Assembly: GCA_050084985.1 (NCBI GenBank)
Contig: JBITNC010000001.1
Coordinates: 124,062,001-124,126,000, forward strand
Direction: 5' to 3'
DNA length: 64,000 nt
From: Nageia nagi
Taxonomy: Eukaryota; Pinophyta
This document shows positions 27,301 to 38,200 of this stretch, one piece after another. The translations under genes were made by a program, and so were the position numbers. Position 1 is the first letter of the stretch; each line of letters begins with the position of its first letter. A model generated the notes under the pieces. The model saw only the letters and a program-made list of their open reading frames with translations, made no database searches and was not told where the DNA came from.

Positions 27301-27510
27301 ATATTTTCCTAAACATGACCACAACCATGGATAAATAAGAAATCAAGACATATTGCAATGCATTTGCACATAAGCAAATACAATTGTAAATTTAATCAAC
27401 TCCATATGTTGATGTACTAAATATAGCTTTGAAGGAGTAATGATGATGGAAGAGATTAAGTTTCTTAAATGTGGCCTTATTTAATAGTTAGAATTATATT
27501 GGGTGATATG
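24306..27510 (+). other. Outer element interior, left part; non-coding
   Basis: No conserved coding trace found. It contains a TATA-like ACTATAAATA near 24,381, a CT-rich run (about 24,430-24,445) and the diverged repeat array at 25,100-26,090. No primer-binding site could be identified. Ends at the target site of the nested gypsy element. Confidence 0.45.
25100..26090. repeat. Diverged tandem array, unit about 80 bp
   Basis: A core of the form TGAGGCATTTTGTCAAATAA followed by TTCATGG/TTCATAA and a C-rich or T-rich tail recurs near 25,326, 25,407, 25,477, 25,640, 25,722, 25,810, 25,882, 25,960 and 26,060. Spacing is mostly 70-100 bp. Units are heavily diverged, so the array is easy to miss. 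No protein reading is conserved across units. Confidence 0.65.
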
Positions 27511-27515
27511 TAACC
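27511..27515. other. Target-site duplication, left (TAACC)
   Basis: TAACC immediately precedes the TG of the gypsy 5' LTR and is repeated at 40,267-40,271 after the 3' LTR. A perfect 5-bp duplication fixes both ends of the element. Confidence 0.9.
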
Positions 27516-28901
27516 TGTATATCTATACATAATAAATTCTTTATTAAAGCCTTGGTGTACTTTACTTTCAATCATGAGTTCATTTTAAGATCCCCGAGAG
27601 TTTTTCTAAAGCAAATAAAGTGTTCCAGAATGAAATGATGACATCACGAAGGAAAAGATAGTCATAGTTTTGGTAAAGACTAGGTTCCAGAGATGGTGAG
27701 GTCAGCAAGGGGTAATTGAAAAGTTGGAGTCAGTGAATAAAGCATGCCGAAGTGAAATGATGATGTCACGAAAGAAAGAATAGTCACAGTTTTGGTAAAG
27801 ACCAGGTTCTAGAGATGGTGAGGTCAGCAAGGGGTAATTGAAAAGCTAGAGTCAATGAATAAAGCACATCGGAGTGAAATGATGACATCATGGAAGAAAG
27901 AATAGTCATAGTTTTGGCAAAGATTGGGTTTCGGAGGAGGTGAGGTTAGCAAGAGATAATTGAAGAGCTAGAGTCCATAAATTAAGTGTTTTGAAAGTAA
28001 AGTGTTCCAGAGTGAAATGATGACATCATAGAAGAAAGAATAGTCATAATTTTGGTAAATATTAGGTTCCAAAGATGGTGAGGTCAGCAAGGGGTAATTG
28101 AAAAGCTAGAGTCTGTAAATGATGATGTCACAGAGGAAAAGATAGCTATATTTTTGGTGAGAAATAGATCCTAGAGGAGGTGATACCTACAAAAGCTGGA
28201 ATCTTAGTTTTGAGAAGATGTTACCTTCCATGACCTTCTCAGTTTGTAACATTCATACAAGTGGCATATACAGATGATGATAGTTAGAAGTGGCCAGAAT
28301 CTTGAGGCCATTTTTTTGTGACCATTCTATTTTCATGTTCTTGTAACTGTTATTTTTTTAGTATAAGTGTATGAAAATAAAGTGAAGAAGGGTTAGAAGC
28401 CCTAGTCTTGCTCTTTACATTTGTTCTCTAAGACCGACAGTTTTTATCAGTAATATGATACCATCTTAACCTTTCTTATCTAGCACTTGTAATTGTTATT
28501 CTTAATTAGATTACATGGTGGTAGCTTGGTATGTTTCTTGAATGATAATTATGAGCTACTAGTATTACTATGTCTACATACATGGTAGAGTAAAGCTGGG
28601 AAACTACTAGAGAGTGAGAGCTTGTACTGTAGCTGCTACATTAGATTCAGGCCAAGGTTTCACACCCTGTGAAAGCTCACACTGAACTAGTGATTCACCT
28701 TTACTTTCTCTCTTGTTACCCTAAGCCTTTGCTTAAATTCCTCGCACTCTACTCCTTTTATTTTCTTTCCTGTTACTTCTCTTATACCCAATAGATAAGG
28801 AACCGACCTTCTCCGGAGATCAAACTGCCACCATAGTTTGTTCTTGATTTACTTTGGTTGAGATTATTCATGGTGCATATATTACACAATCCTAATCAAT
28901 A
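27516..28901 (+). repeat. gypsy 5' LTR (1386 bp)
   Basis: From TGTATATCTATACATAATAA to CCTAATCAATA. The 3' copy ends in CA where this one ends in TA, a C-to-T change. It contains the 122-bp tandem array, a TATA-like TATAAGTG at about 28,362, and a promoter-proximal region ending in the pyrimidine-rich CTCTTGTTACCC block. The LTR drives transcription and ends the element RNA. Confidence 0.95.
27620..28190 (+). repeat. 122-bp tandem repeats inside the 5' LTR
   Basis: A unit beginning with TGAAATGATGACATCA starts at 27,631, 27,753, 27,875 and 28,013, with a shortened fifth at about 28,116. Spacings are 122, 122 and 138 bp (the last has a 16-bp insertion). Each unit contains AATAGTCATAGTTTTGGTAA, an AGATGGTGAGGTCAGCAA block and TAATTGAAAAGCTAGAGT. 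The position upstream of the presumed TATA box suggests an enhancer-like repeat, as in other plant LTRs; function is inferred. Confidence 0.85.
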
Positions 28902-28912
28902 GTATTTCTTCT

Positions 28913-28930
28913 TGGCATGCCCGGTGGGAC
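28913..28930 (+). other. gypsy primer-binding-site region (candidate)
   Basis: TGGCATGCCCGGTGGGAC lies 11 bases after the LTR end. It begins with TGG, as a tRNA 3'-end complement should, and resembles the GC-rich block that follows the 5' LTR in many plant gypsy elements. I could not assign a tRNA without a search. Confidence 0.5.
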
Positions 28931-29049
28931 ACGAAGAAACTTATTGGCAACTCTGCTGAAGCACTATCTATGGTATGTATTAAAGCAGATTATTTGTAAA
29001 TATCATATGTGCTTTTGAACCTTTTATTTTCTTTTACAACCTAGAGTTT

Positions 29050-30339
29050 ATGTGGACTAGATCTAAAACCAAAGCAACAAAAGAAGCACCAAATTTTAGA
29101 ACGTTAGATGCTCCTAAGAGAAAGACCCTGATCAAGTCCAAGTCTCTGAATAGTATCAACACCCTAAAATCCTTTACCAAGCTAGAACCATTCAATCTTC
29201 ACACAAGAAATACCTCTCCTAAAATGGCTAATCTAGCTCAGAATATTTATCTAACATGGGACAATGGGGTACCAATAGCCTTAGTTGTATTGCATGACAT
29301 CCTAGTAAATGTTTTTAAAACCCTTCCAGAGTTTGATGCAACTTCAGAGAAAATAACTTATGAGAATTATGTTGATGTAGCTGGCCTAGCTAAGATTCAT
29401 AATATTCAACATGAAGATGTCATGGTGAGATTACTGGCTCAGTATTTCAAAGGAAAGGTCCTGGATTGGTACAGGGGCCTTCCTAATGGATCTATAACAA
29501 CTTGGGCTCAACTGGTAGAGCCTTTATCTTGGAATTTAATGAATTAGGAGATCCTTTTTCTCTATTAACATAGTTCACTTCAATCAAAAGATATGAGTAA
29601 GAAAATATCCCTAATTTCAACATTAGATTCCAAAAAACTTGGATGAGAGTCCCAATGCCAGTCAAGCCTTAGCAATTTCAAGCTCTAATGTATTACCTAA
29701 GAGCCTTTCCTCTAGATCTCTCTCTATAAATCCAAAATTCTAGAGTAAATACTTTTCTAGAGGTCTATAGATAAGTAGTATATGCCAATGCCTTATTTTC
29801 TAATAACTGCCCAACAATAAATTTTGAGACCTCAAGTAGTTAGCTTGGCTCCACCTCTGGCTAGTATTCCTACCTTGATTCGATAGTGGCCATTAACCTC
29901 ACTAGTCCCTAGAGCTCCCTTGGCCTTACCAGCCCCTCCTCAGCCTAATATGAATCAAGGGGTAGCCTCATTAATAGAGATTTAGGAACTCCAAAATTTG
30001 TGTAGGAATATGGCAAATTAGATTACCATTCTAAGCAGGCAAAGTAATGTAAGAAGATATCCTTATCCTGCTATAGAGAAGGCTCAACATGTGTTAAATG
30101 AGGATGTAGACCAAGCTTCCTCTTTTAGGTCAGCCACTGGTTTATGTTTGGCCTACAATGATGCTCATGAACAAACAACATGTCCTATTTATCAATACCA
30201 AGAGTATTTATCAAGAAGTGGGGGTATTCCTCTGCCTGGTGTAGCTGACGACATGAACCAAGATGTGAACCTAATGAATTTTGCACCAATGGATATAGAG
30301 TTTTTGCTATGGAAACAAGATCAAGGAAAAAACCCCTAG
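29050..30339 (+). pseudogene. gag: gypsy Gag pseudogene
   Basis: Starts at ATG 29,050 with a basic N-terminus (MWTRSKTKATKEA). The capsid-type core is visible as VLDWYRGLPNGSITTWAQL (about 29,460-29,516). After a frameshift near 29,530 it continues as FNELGDPF and then KTWMRVPMPVKP (about 29,640). A Pro-rich region (about 29,850-29,950) precedes a degenerate knuckle at about 30,145-30,185, CLAYNDAHEQTTC, where Tyr stands for the second Cys. Gag would form the particle. Stops are mainly TAG at expected Gln. The frame ends at 30,339, overlapping the next frame by about 30 bases, so Pol may have been expressed by frameshifting or reinitiation. Confidence 0.85.
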
Positions 30340-31410
30340 TCTCCGGTATTCCAAAAAGAAAAGTTAAATCCCAAAAGAGTTCCAGTTCAGTGATTCCTAA
30401 TAAGCAAGATGCAGTTTCCAGTTCTAAAGAAAAGACCCCAAAAAAGGAAATGGTTTCCCAAAAATTCCTATTTTTGGAAACCAAATTGATGCCTAAAGCC
30501 AGTGATCAAAATCTCTAGAAGTTAAGGTTCCCTTCACTCACCAAGCATCAGAGAAAAGACGATACTCTACAGCTTCAGGAAAGATTTATCGATAGATTTA
30601 GAAATAAAATTGGTGAACCTCTGGCTATCCCAGAGTTCAACATTATGGTAGAGCTAAAGAGAACTCCCACAAGAGTGTCCTTGTTTGAAGCTTTAAAAAT
30701 TCTTGGGCAAATTGATGAAAACATCTCTTATAGCATTGAATGAAGGAATGGAAAGAGTGCTTAATCTTTTTGAGAGATCGAAATATCCAGGGATGGGAAA
30801 GAACAAACCTTTGGCTTTTTATATGACTTTGGATATCAAGGGATATGTACTTCATAATTGTTTGGTTGATTCTGGGGTAGCTACTACTATGATGCCTAAA
30901 GTAGTGTGTAATGTGATGGGGTTGCCTATGACAAAAGCATCCATTGGAGTACTACAACTGGATTCCACACCTATCAAAATAGTAGGAGTGATCAAAGATA
31001 TAGTCCTAAAAATACATAAGTGTCCCTCTATAATTATTACTCAAGAAGTTGTAGTTGTTGAGCTACCCCCTTTGTTCAGGCTATGTCTGTCTAGAGAATT
31101 TATAGCTAAAATAGGGGGTTATCTAGCAATGGACTACACCCATTATTTGATCCCTTGTGGAAACAAGAGGGTAAGACTGAATAGTGAGGAAATTTCTAAG
31201 TTCCACGTAGAGAAAAAGGAGGAGGTTTATACAATCTTCAATGAATTGGAAGAATCAGATGAATTGCTAGAAGAACTACAAATCGAAGACCCTTGTAGTA
31301 TGAGTATGGTCAATACTATTTATGACCTGGAGCTTGGAAATTATTGTTTAATAGAATCAGAATCTTTCATCCCAAAACTCACAAGGGAAGATTTCCAAAG
31401 AAATGAAATT
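30309..31410 (+). pseudogene. gypsy aspartic protease region
   Basis: A Lys/Ser-rich start (METRSRKKPLVSG, from 30,309) overlaps the Gag end, then FIDRFRNKIGEPL and TRVSLFEALKILGQ lead to a frameshift near 30,705. The retropepsin core follows: LAFYMTLDIKGYVLHNC, then the active-site triad DSG at about 30,868-30,876 in VDSGVATTMMP, the plant gypsy protease pattern. A later GDYLA-like block is present as IGGYLAMDYTHYLIPCG (about 31,112). It would cleave the Gag-Pol polyprotein. The catalytic Asp is intact in sequence; the frame is not. Confidence 0.85.
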
Positions 31411-31797
31411 TGGGAGATGTCTTTTGATGGGGTAAGATCCAAAAATGGATCAGAGCTAGAATTATCCTGACCAACCCAACTGGTAAGGTACATAAATTTT
31501 CTTTTAGACTCACCTAGTTATGTTCCAATAATGTAGTAGAATATGAAGCTCTTTGCCTTGGACTAGAACAAGCCATCAAAATGAAAATTTAGTGTTTAAG
31601 GATCAAAGGGGATTCAGAGTTGATTGTGAAATAGGTGACAGGTAAATATTCAGTCAAGCATCATTATTTGAAATCTTACAAGAATTAGGTTTGGGATCTA
31701 TTTTAGCATTTAAAAGCATTACATATTCAGTCTATCCCAAGGAAATTCAACCAGGAAGCTGACACCTTAGCACAAATGGGAGCCAATTTTGACCCTA
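31411..31797 (+). pseudogene. Additional RNase H domain between protease and RT
   Basis: Reads WEMSFDGVRSKNG, then after a one-base deletion near 31,453 continues with ARIILTNPTGKVHKFSF, NNVVEYEALCLGLEQA, LRIKGDSELIVK and NQEADTLAQMGA. The four catalytic acidic positions of RNase H are all visible: D in SFDG, E in EYEAL, D in KGDS and D in EADTLA. This is the host-like RNase HI type carried by Tat-like plant gypsy elements, not the native gypsy RNase H, which follows RT separately. Five TAG codons interrupt it at positions fitting Gln. It would remove RNA from RNA:DNA hybrids. Its place before RT differs from the usual RT-RH-aRH-INT order. Confidence 0.88.
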
Positions 31798-33510
31798 CTA
31801 ATGACTAGTTCCAGAGGAAGGGTGTTCAGCTCATTTTCAGGCCATCAATTTTGGATAATGATTCCTTTTGGTAGGTTTTCTGGGATGAGGCTCAAATTAA
31901 CCAATTTTTATTACAACAAGCTATATGTCATGCAGTAGGTCAGGAGGACTCTGAAGTTTTTTAGGAGCAAGACATAATTCAACTAAACAATAATAAAATC
32001 CCTAAGGATTTGATTCCATCCAAAGGATTGTTTGATAGGAGTGACCAAGTAAAAAGAAGAGGTATGAATATAAACCTAGATAACTATAAAGAACATGAAG
32101 TTTTTCTGGGTGTCATTAAAAATTGGTATATCTAATACTTTGAAATAGATTTAGGAATTTGTACAATTATGCAAAACATATGCTAATGTTATTGCTTGGT
32201 CTTATGATGATTTAAAGGTTTTTTATAGATCAGTGATACAACATATAATCAAGTTGATAGATGATGCTAAACCAGTCAGACAAAAACAAAGACCAGTAAA
32301 CCCTAAGGTTGAAGTTGCCATGAAGTAGGAGGTTCTAAAATTGTACAAGGCTGGGATAATTTATCCCATCAAGCATTCCACTTGGGTAGCTAATCTTATG
32401 CTTGTCCAGAAGAAAAATGGTGATATAAGGTTATGTGAGGATTTTTGGGGCTTAAACAAAGTATCTTTGAAAGATCGCTATCCCTTACCCAATGGAATAG
32501 ATACTAAATACTGTAGCTGGTGCCAAAAAGTTCTCTTTGATAGATAGTTTCTTTGGGTACAATCAAGTTTGGGTCTGGAATGAAGATCAATTTAAAATAG
32601 CTTTTACAACTAAATGGGGCACATTTGCTTTTCAAAGAATGCCTTTTGGACTATCTAATGCAGGAGCTACCTTCCAAAGAGCTATGGATCATGCCTTCGG
32701 AGAGTTAGTAAACAAGAGTGTATTGGTGTATCTTGATGATATTACTATTTTATCACATGACAAAAATTTACATGTTCAACACCTAGAGCAGGCCTTCATC
32801 AAATGTAAAAGGTATGGCATATCTTTGAACCCTAAAAAGTCAATTTTTGTAGTAGATGAGGGAAAGTTACTGGGTCATGTTATTTCAAAAGAAGGTTGTC
32901 CTGTTGATCCAGATAGGATTAAAGCGATAAATGACTTAGTTCTTCCGTCCAATAAGAAGTCCCTACAGTCCTTTCTTGGTTAGATTAATTTTGTTAGGAG
33001 ATTCATTCAAGATTTCTCAAGTATTATCAAACCCATCACCCAGATGTTAAAAAAGGATACTCCTTTTGTGTGGACTGAAGAAGGTAAAGAAGCTTTTCAA
33101 AAAATCAAGGTGGTAATTACTAAAGCTCTTGTACTAAGAAACCCAGACTTTAGCAAGGAGTTTATTCTGTATGTTTATGGTTCTGATACCAGTGTAGTAG
33201 CTATCTTAACATAGAGGTATGAAAGAAACAAAGAATACCCTATTGCATTTTTCAGTCAGACCTTGAGTAATTGTGAGGAAAAATACACATTTATTGAGAA
33301 ACAAGTGTTGGTGATTCTTAAAGCTCTTGGTAAATTGAAGCATTATGTAGCTCAGAGTAAGGTTTTGATCCTAACCATTCATCCAGATGTTAGATCTTAC
33401 ATTATGCAAGGAGAAATTAGGGAAGGAAGACCCGATTAGATTTCAAAAATCCTCAAGTATGATGTAGAGATTTAGCCTACCAAGCTCATAAAAGGAAGAG
33501 CACTTTGTGA
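31798..33510 (+). pseudogene. pol: gypsy reverse transcriptase and degenerate native RNase H
   Basis: A linker (31,798-32,190, frameshifted) leads to AWSYDDLKVFYRS (about 32,195) and the RT core: KAGIIYPIKHSTWVANLM, KKNGDIRLCEDF, LNKVSLKDRYPLP. After a frameshift near 32,495 follow FFGYNQV, AFQRMPFGLSNAGATFQRAM and the active site YLDD (32,729-32,740), then SLNPKKSIF and LLGHVIS. RNase H: FILYVYGSDTSVVAIL (about 33,161-33,208), AFFSQTLSNCEEKYTFIEKQ and YDVEI.PTKLIKGRALCE. The Asp expected in the first RNase H motif (usually TDAS) reads VYGS, so the native RNase H looks catalytically dead, as expected where a second RNase H has taken over. It would copy element RNA into DNA in the particle. 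Confidence 0.92.
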
Positions 33511-34865
33511 GTAGCTTACGAAATCCATGCCACTGGATGAAGGGATGATATGTTTTATCGAACAAGAAACCCTAGAGCCAAGATATGAGAACACAATAGA
33601 TGATTGGATAGATCAATTAAGTAGATATTTTGAGTTTGGGAAGCTCCCTACTAACATGAATGCATCCTAGAGGAGGTGGTTCAGAATACACGCTCAAAAT
33701 TACACAAAGATAGATCAAGTACTATATAGAAGGAATCATGATGGTGTTTTGTTGAGATGCATACCCATGACAAAGATAGCAAAGCTGATCAAAGAATTTC
33801 ATTTTGGAATATCTGAAGGTCATTATTCGGGATACACAATGGTGAGTAAGATCATCCAAGCTAGATATTATTGGCCTACTATGTTTAAAGAAGCCTTTAC
33901 AAAATCCCAAAGCTATGAGAAATGTCAGAGATTCATGGGAAGGAAGAGAAGTGCAGTGTTATCGCTAGAACCAATTCAGGCCAAAGAACCTTTTCAACAA
34001 TGGGGTTTGGATTTTATTGGAGTTATTAATCCCAATTCATCATTTGGGCACAAATTCATTCTCACTGCTATAGACTTTTTCACCTGATGGGTAGAAGCAG
34101 AGGCTATAAAGGAAGCAAATCAGAAAAACCATTCTAAAATTTATTAAGAAATTAATCACTAGGTATGGTATTCCCCAAATGATCATTTCAGATAATGGCT
34201 TAGCATTTATGGGGGTAGAGGTTACTGATTTTGCCATGAGGTTTGGCATCTATTGGAAGATGTCTTCAAATTATTACCCTCAGGGTAATGGGTTGGCTGA
34301 GTCTACGAATAAGAATTTGATCCAAATTCTCAAAAGAATAGTGGAAGATAATCCCCAAACTTGGCATGAAAAGCTCAATTAGGTGTTATGGGTAGATAGG
34401 ATCACAGTGAAGCTAGCTATTAAGGCCAACCCATATACATTAGTATACAGTAAAAGGGCTGTATTACCAAGTCATTTTGAGCTTCCAACTTTGAAAATTT
34501 TATAGGAGTATGGGGAAAATTTTGAACCACTACAAGTTTGCATGAACGAATTGTTACACTTGGAAGAACTCCAGAATCAATCATATCAAAATTTGCAAAA
34601 CAGAAATGAAGTAGTTAAGAAATGGTTTGATAACTGAAAAGCCACTCTAAAAAATTTTAAAGAGGGAGATCTGGTATTGAAATGGGATGAAGATAGAGCT
34701 AAGGCTAGGAAACATAAAAAGTTTGAGTCCTTATGGTCCGAACCTTACATGATAGCCAAATGCATGGGAAAAAACTCATTTGAAATAGTGAAATTGAACG
34801 GGTGGTGGCTACTGATCTTGGTAAATGGGTAGCATTTAAAGCATTATAAACCCACATGTGCAGGA
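33511..34865 (+). pseudogene. gypsy integrase
   Basis: Zinc-binding HHCC region: EFHFGISEGHYSGYTMVSK then YYWPTMF and SYEKCQ (33,796-33,930). The first Cys of the CC pair reads Tyr. Catalytic core: WGLDFIGV (first Asp, about 34,003), IISDNG (second Asp, about 34,181) and GLAESTNKN (Glu, about 34,293). C-terminal part: LKNFKEGDLVLKWDE (about 34,651), then HKKFESLWSEPYMIA and HLKHYKP. A TGA replaces a probable Arg codon (34,085) and one extra A causes a frameshift near 34,124. I see no chromodomain. It would insert the cDNA into the genome. Confidence 0.9.
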
Positions 34866-35282
34866 GATTGATCGAAAAAGGATATGATTTTGTACATGTT
34901 GTAAATAGCATGTCATGTGCATTTATTTTAAGCAAGTGTGGTTGTTGTTTTTCATTTAATAGTAGTGAAATATTAATGGAAATATCACTTTGGCACTGAT
35001 GGAATTGGAGTTTCTGAGAAAATTAGTAGTATCAAATCTCAAGATTTCCAAGAAAATCATGAAAGATCAGATCTGTTATAAATGAAAGTACTGATGGAGT
35101 TAATTCATGTAAGTAAAAGGTGGATCATTAACCCTTGAAGTTGATTTTAAAAGGGCCAAAGGTGGTTCATTTCAAATTTACCCAAACTTCAAATTCATGA
35201 GAGAGCTAAAGATCAAAAGGCAAGAAGCATAAAATATTATCGACAGTGATCAGAGTAAGCTGAGTATTTCAAAATATTGAGC
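34866..35282 (+). other. Spacer between integrase and the third ORF
   Basis: About 420 bp with stops in all forward frames. It would be the untranslated junction or the site of a splice acceptor for a subgenomic mRNA; no acceptor can be singled out by eye. Confidence 0.5.
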
Positions 35283-38200
35283 ATGGCCCCCCCTCAAACC
35301 AAAGTTGCTAAAGGAGTTGTTGATTCAATGGAGTTGCTGTGAGACACCAAAATAATGGCTCAAAATAAAAATCCTAAGGGCATAGCTGAAGGTAAGTGCT
35401 TGAATTTTAGCTTTAACCATATTGCACATGCTCCCATGGGGTTGGGGTTAATGTATTTCATTCCCCATAGATGCCTTCCAGTCCCTGAGTTGGTAGATTT
35501 AGTAAAAAGGGGGTTTGATGCTACCTTAAGGACTATCAAAAATCCCCTTAGTAAAATTGTTCTCAGCCTAGACCCCCCTTCAATTATAAAAGCTTTCAAC
35601 CCGTTGCCACCTCCATCCACTCCCATGGTAGTGAATTGGGATATAAGGCCAAGCACTAAATTGAAAACAAATCTTCTAGCCTAGCTAAATAAGAATGCAG
35701 AGGGTGCAATGAGTTTTAAAGAGGTCCCTCAATCAAAAGTCTTGCTAGCTAGTTTTAACATGCATGCTCATTTGTTACTATCCATGTTGTCAATTGCTAC
35801 AGGAGAGTAATCTGATAGATATATTTCCTTGAGCAAGCTGACCATGGCATATCTGATATCCCACCCCAGATCCCTCGTTATTTATAACTGGTCAATTGCT
35901 ATTTCAAATGGGATCTCTAAGTAGTTACAAAGAATAGAGGAAGGTTCCCATTTTGCTTTCATCTCATACCTAATTTGGTTATTCATTCATCAGAATTATG
36001 ATTATTTTTCTCAAATGACCCTGAATAAGCAAAGTGAGGATGGGTCCCTCAAATCTATAGATAAATGGACTGAAGAGGTTAGAATGGGAGCTGATTATTA
36101 CAATTTTGTAGAGCATTTTTTATTTCTAGCAATGAGTTTAATGGCTCTAACAATCCCAAGATTATCGGTAGCCTCCCAACTATACCTCAGGATGCCACAT
36201 GGTGAGATAGGAGATTGGTTGTTTATTAAGGAGGGGACTTTCATAAGGTTGTATAGTTTTTTGAGGGCTCCATTTTTGCTACCTATTCATGTCATAGACT
36301 AGGTTTTTAGCATGGAGTTTGCCAGGTAGATGGACTACATAGATGCCAAGTATGGGACAGTAGCTAAGAAGAGGGTCACTTATAGCCTCCCACTTAGAGT
36401 CCATGATTTGGTGTTACAGAGTAGGGGTGAAAGCGAGGGTCTGGAACAAAAGCTTCTAGGGCTAAAACTTAAAAAAATAAATCAATTTTTATTGTATGAC
36501 CCAAAGGATATTTTTGGCAAGAAGTTGAGAAGCCAGCCTAATCCTCCAGGCTTCAAGGTAGATATAAGGTCAAAGTTCGAGTAGTGGAGAAACCTAGCAG
36601 GTGAAGACCGGGTGATGCCCTAGAACTTGCTTTTAAAAGATTTATTGCCTCCATGGATGAGCTTTTATGAGAAGAAAGCCAATTTTGACCCTAAGATGGA
36701 CTCCATCTCAAAAGCATCCCTGACTACCTTGAGGAGGTAGAAGTGGAGTGAAGAGAAAATTACGGCATTTGTACAATACAGAGTTGAGTTTAGAAATAAG
36801 CTTTCCCCTTTGGAGTTCAATTTGGATGATAAATTTGAGGAGATGTGGTAGATTGAGCATCCTACAGATGTCTCATCAGATGAAACTTTGGCAAGTTTTG
36901 GTGGAGAGGAGCAGCAACAACAATCAAAGGCAGATCAAACCCCTATCCCCAGAGAGCAAGTTAGTGAAGAAGCTAGAGAGACCACTCTGAAGACTTTTTA
37001 AGAAGTGGGAAAAAAGTAGGGGAGAGTCTATATAGCAAAGAGAAAGGCCACAAAAGCTCCTCAGTCACCAAAGAAAAGAAAGAGGAGCTCCACTCCCATA
37101 GGTACGCTTTCTTCTCTTATTCCTCCTCCTATCTCTTTTGCTTCTTCTGGTCTCTTGGCAATTATTCCACCTCTGGCAGTCACCCCCATTTCATCTTATT
37201 CACCTTCCATTGTCGTTGCTTCATCCCCACCATCACCAACCCTCCCACCACTTCCAAATTTGCCACCACCATTCACACGGTCTAAATCCACTTCCTTTTC
37301 ATCGATTCCCCTCATCACTCCCCCCATCGGTGTCATTTCTGTACCATCATGGCCTCCATCATCCACTCTAGAGCCATCTATACCCACACCCATCAGTAGT
37401 AGTGTCTTTGGCCCTAGTCAAGCTAGCCCTGTTACACCAGTTCAGTAGGTGGTACCCTCTTTCACACCTGAGCTAAGTGCAACCTCCCCATTCATCGCAA
37501 TATCTGGTCAGTAGGTGTCGATGAGTGGGATCATGGAGCAATACAAGCAATTGAAGTAGAATCAGGAAGCCTAGATGCAGAAGCAAATGCAGAAAATCCC
37601 AGCAATTGACAAATCGATGAGGCTCTGGATATCTATGGATGCAAAAAGCAAAGTTTTGGAGGTTGCTATTGCCCAAGATCATTAAGAGGGGCAAAGTGGT
37701 TTATCTACAATGAACACCTAGGTAAGGATAGATACCAAGAGCATATCCTGGAGTGATAAGAATGAGCTATTGCACATAGCTGTGGACTTAAATATTTTTG
37801 AATTGACCAAATTAGAGGTCAAATATAATAAGCTTCAAAAGGAAAATGAAGCAATGAAGCAATAATTAGATTCTCAACGGCTAAAATTAAAAGTCGTAGA
37901 CAATAATATAGTTGCTCTCAGAGCAAGCTTAGTTGCTACCCCGACTGCAGATAGCCTAACAAAGAAAGATGTTGTCATAGCACAGAAGGATGTGGAAATT
38001 ACAACCAAAGCAACTGAAGTAGCAGTAAGAGAGACAATAATTGATAATTTAAATGCCAACATTGCACAAATGCAATTAAATTTGAATGTTAATAAGGTTG
38101 ATAGAAATTTTTTGATCAAAATAAAAGAAAAATTTCGAGAGTAATTATCCCCAAGGATTAGACAACTGATTCAACTCAGAGATCACATTGATCTATGCTT

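Noticed and set aside
34705-34935. Minus-strand 76-residue ORF
   Set aside because: Antisense shadow of the integrase C-terminal region.
35360-35656. 98-residue antisense ORF in the gypsy third ORF
   Set aside because: Mirror of a conserved sense frame, with no independent support.
37138-37393. Overlapping His/Pro-rich and Gly/Asp-rich ORFs on both strands
   Set aside because: They are the other frames of the Pro/Ser-rich linker of the gypsy third ORF.
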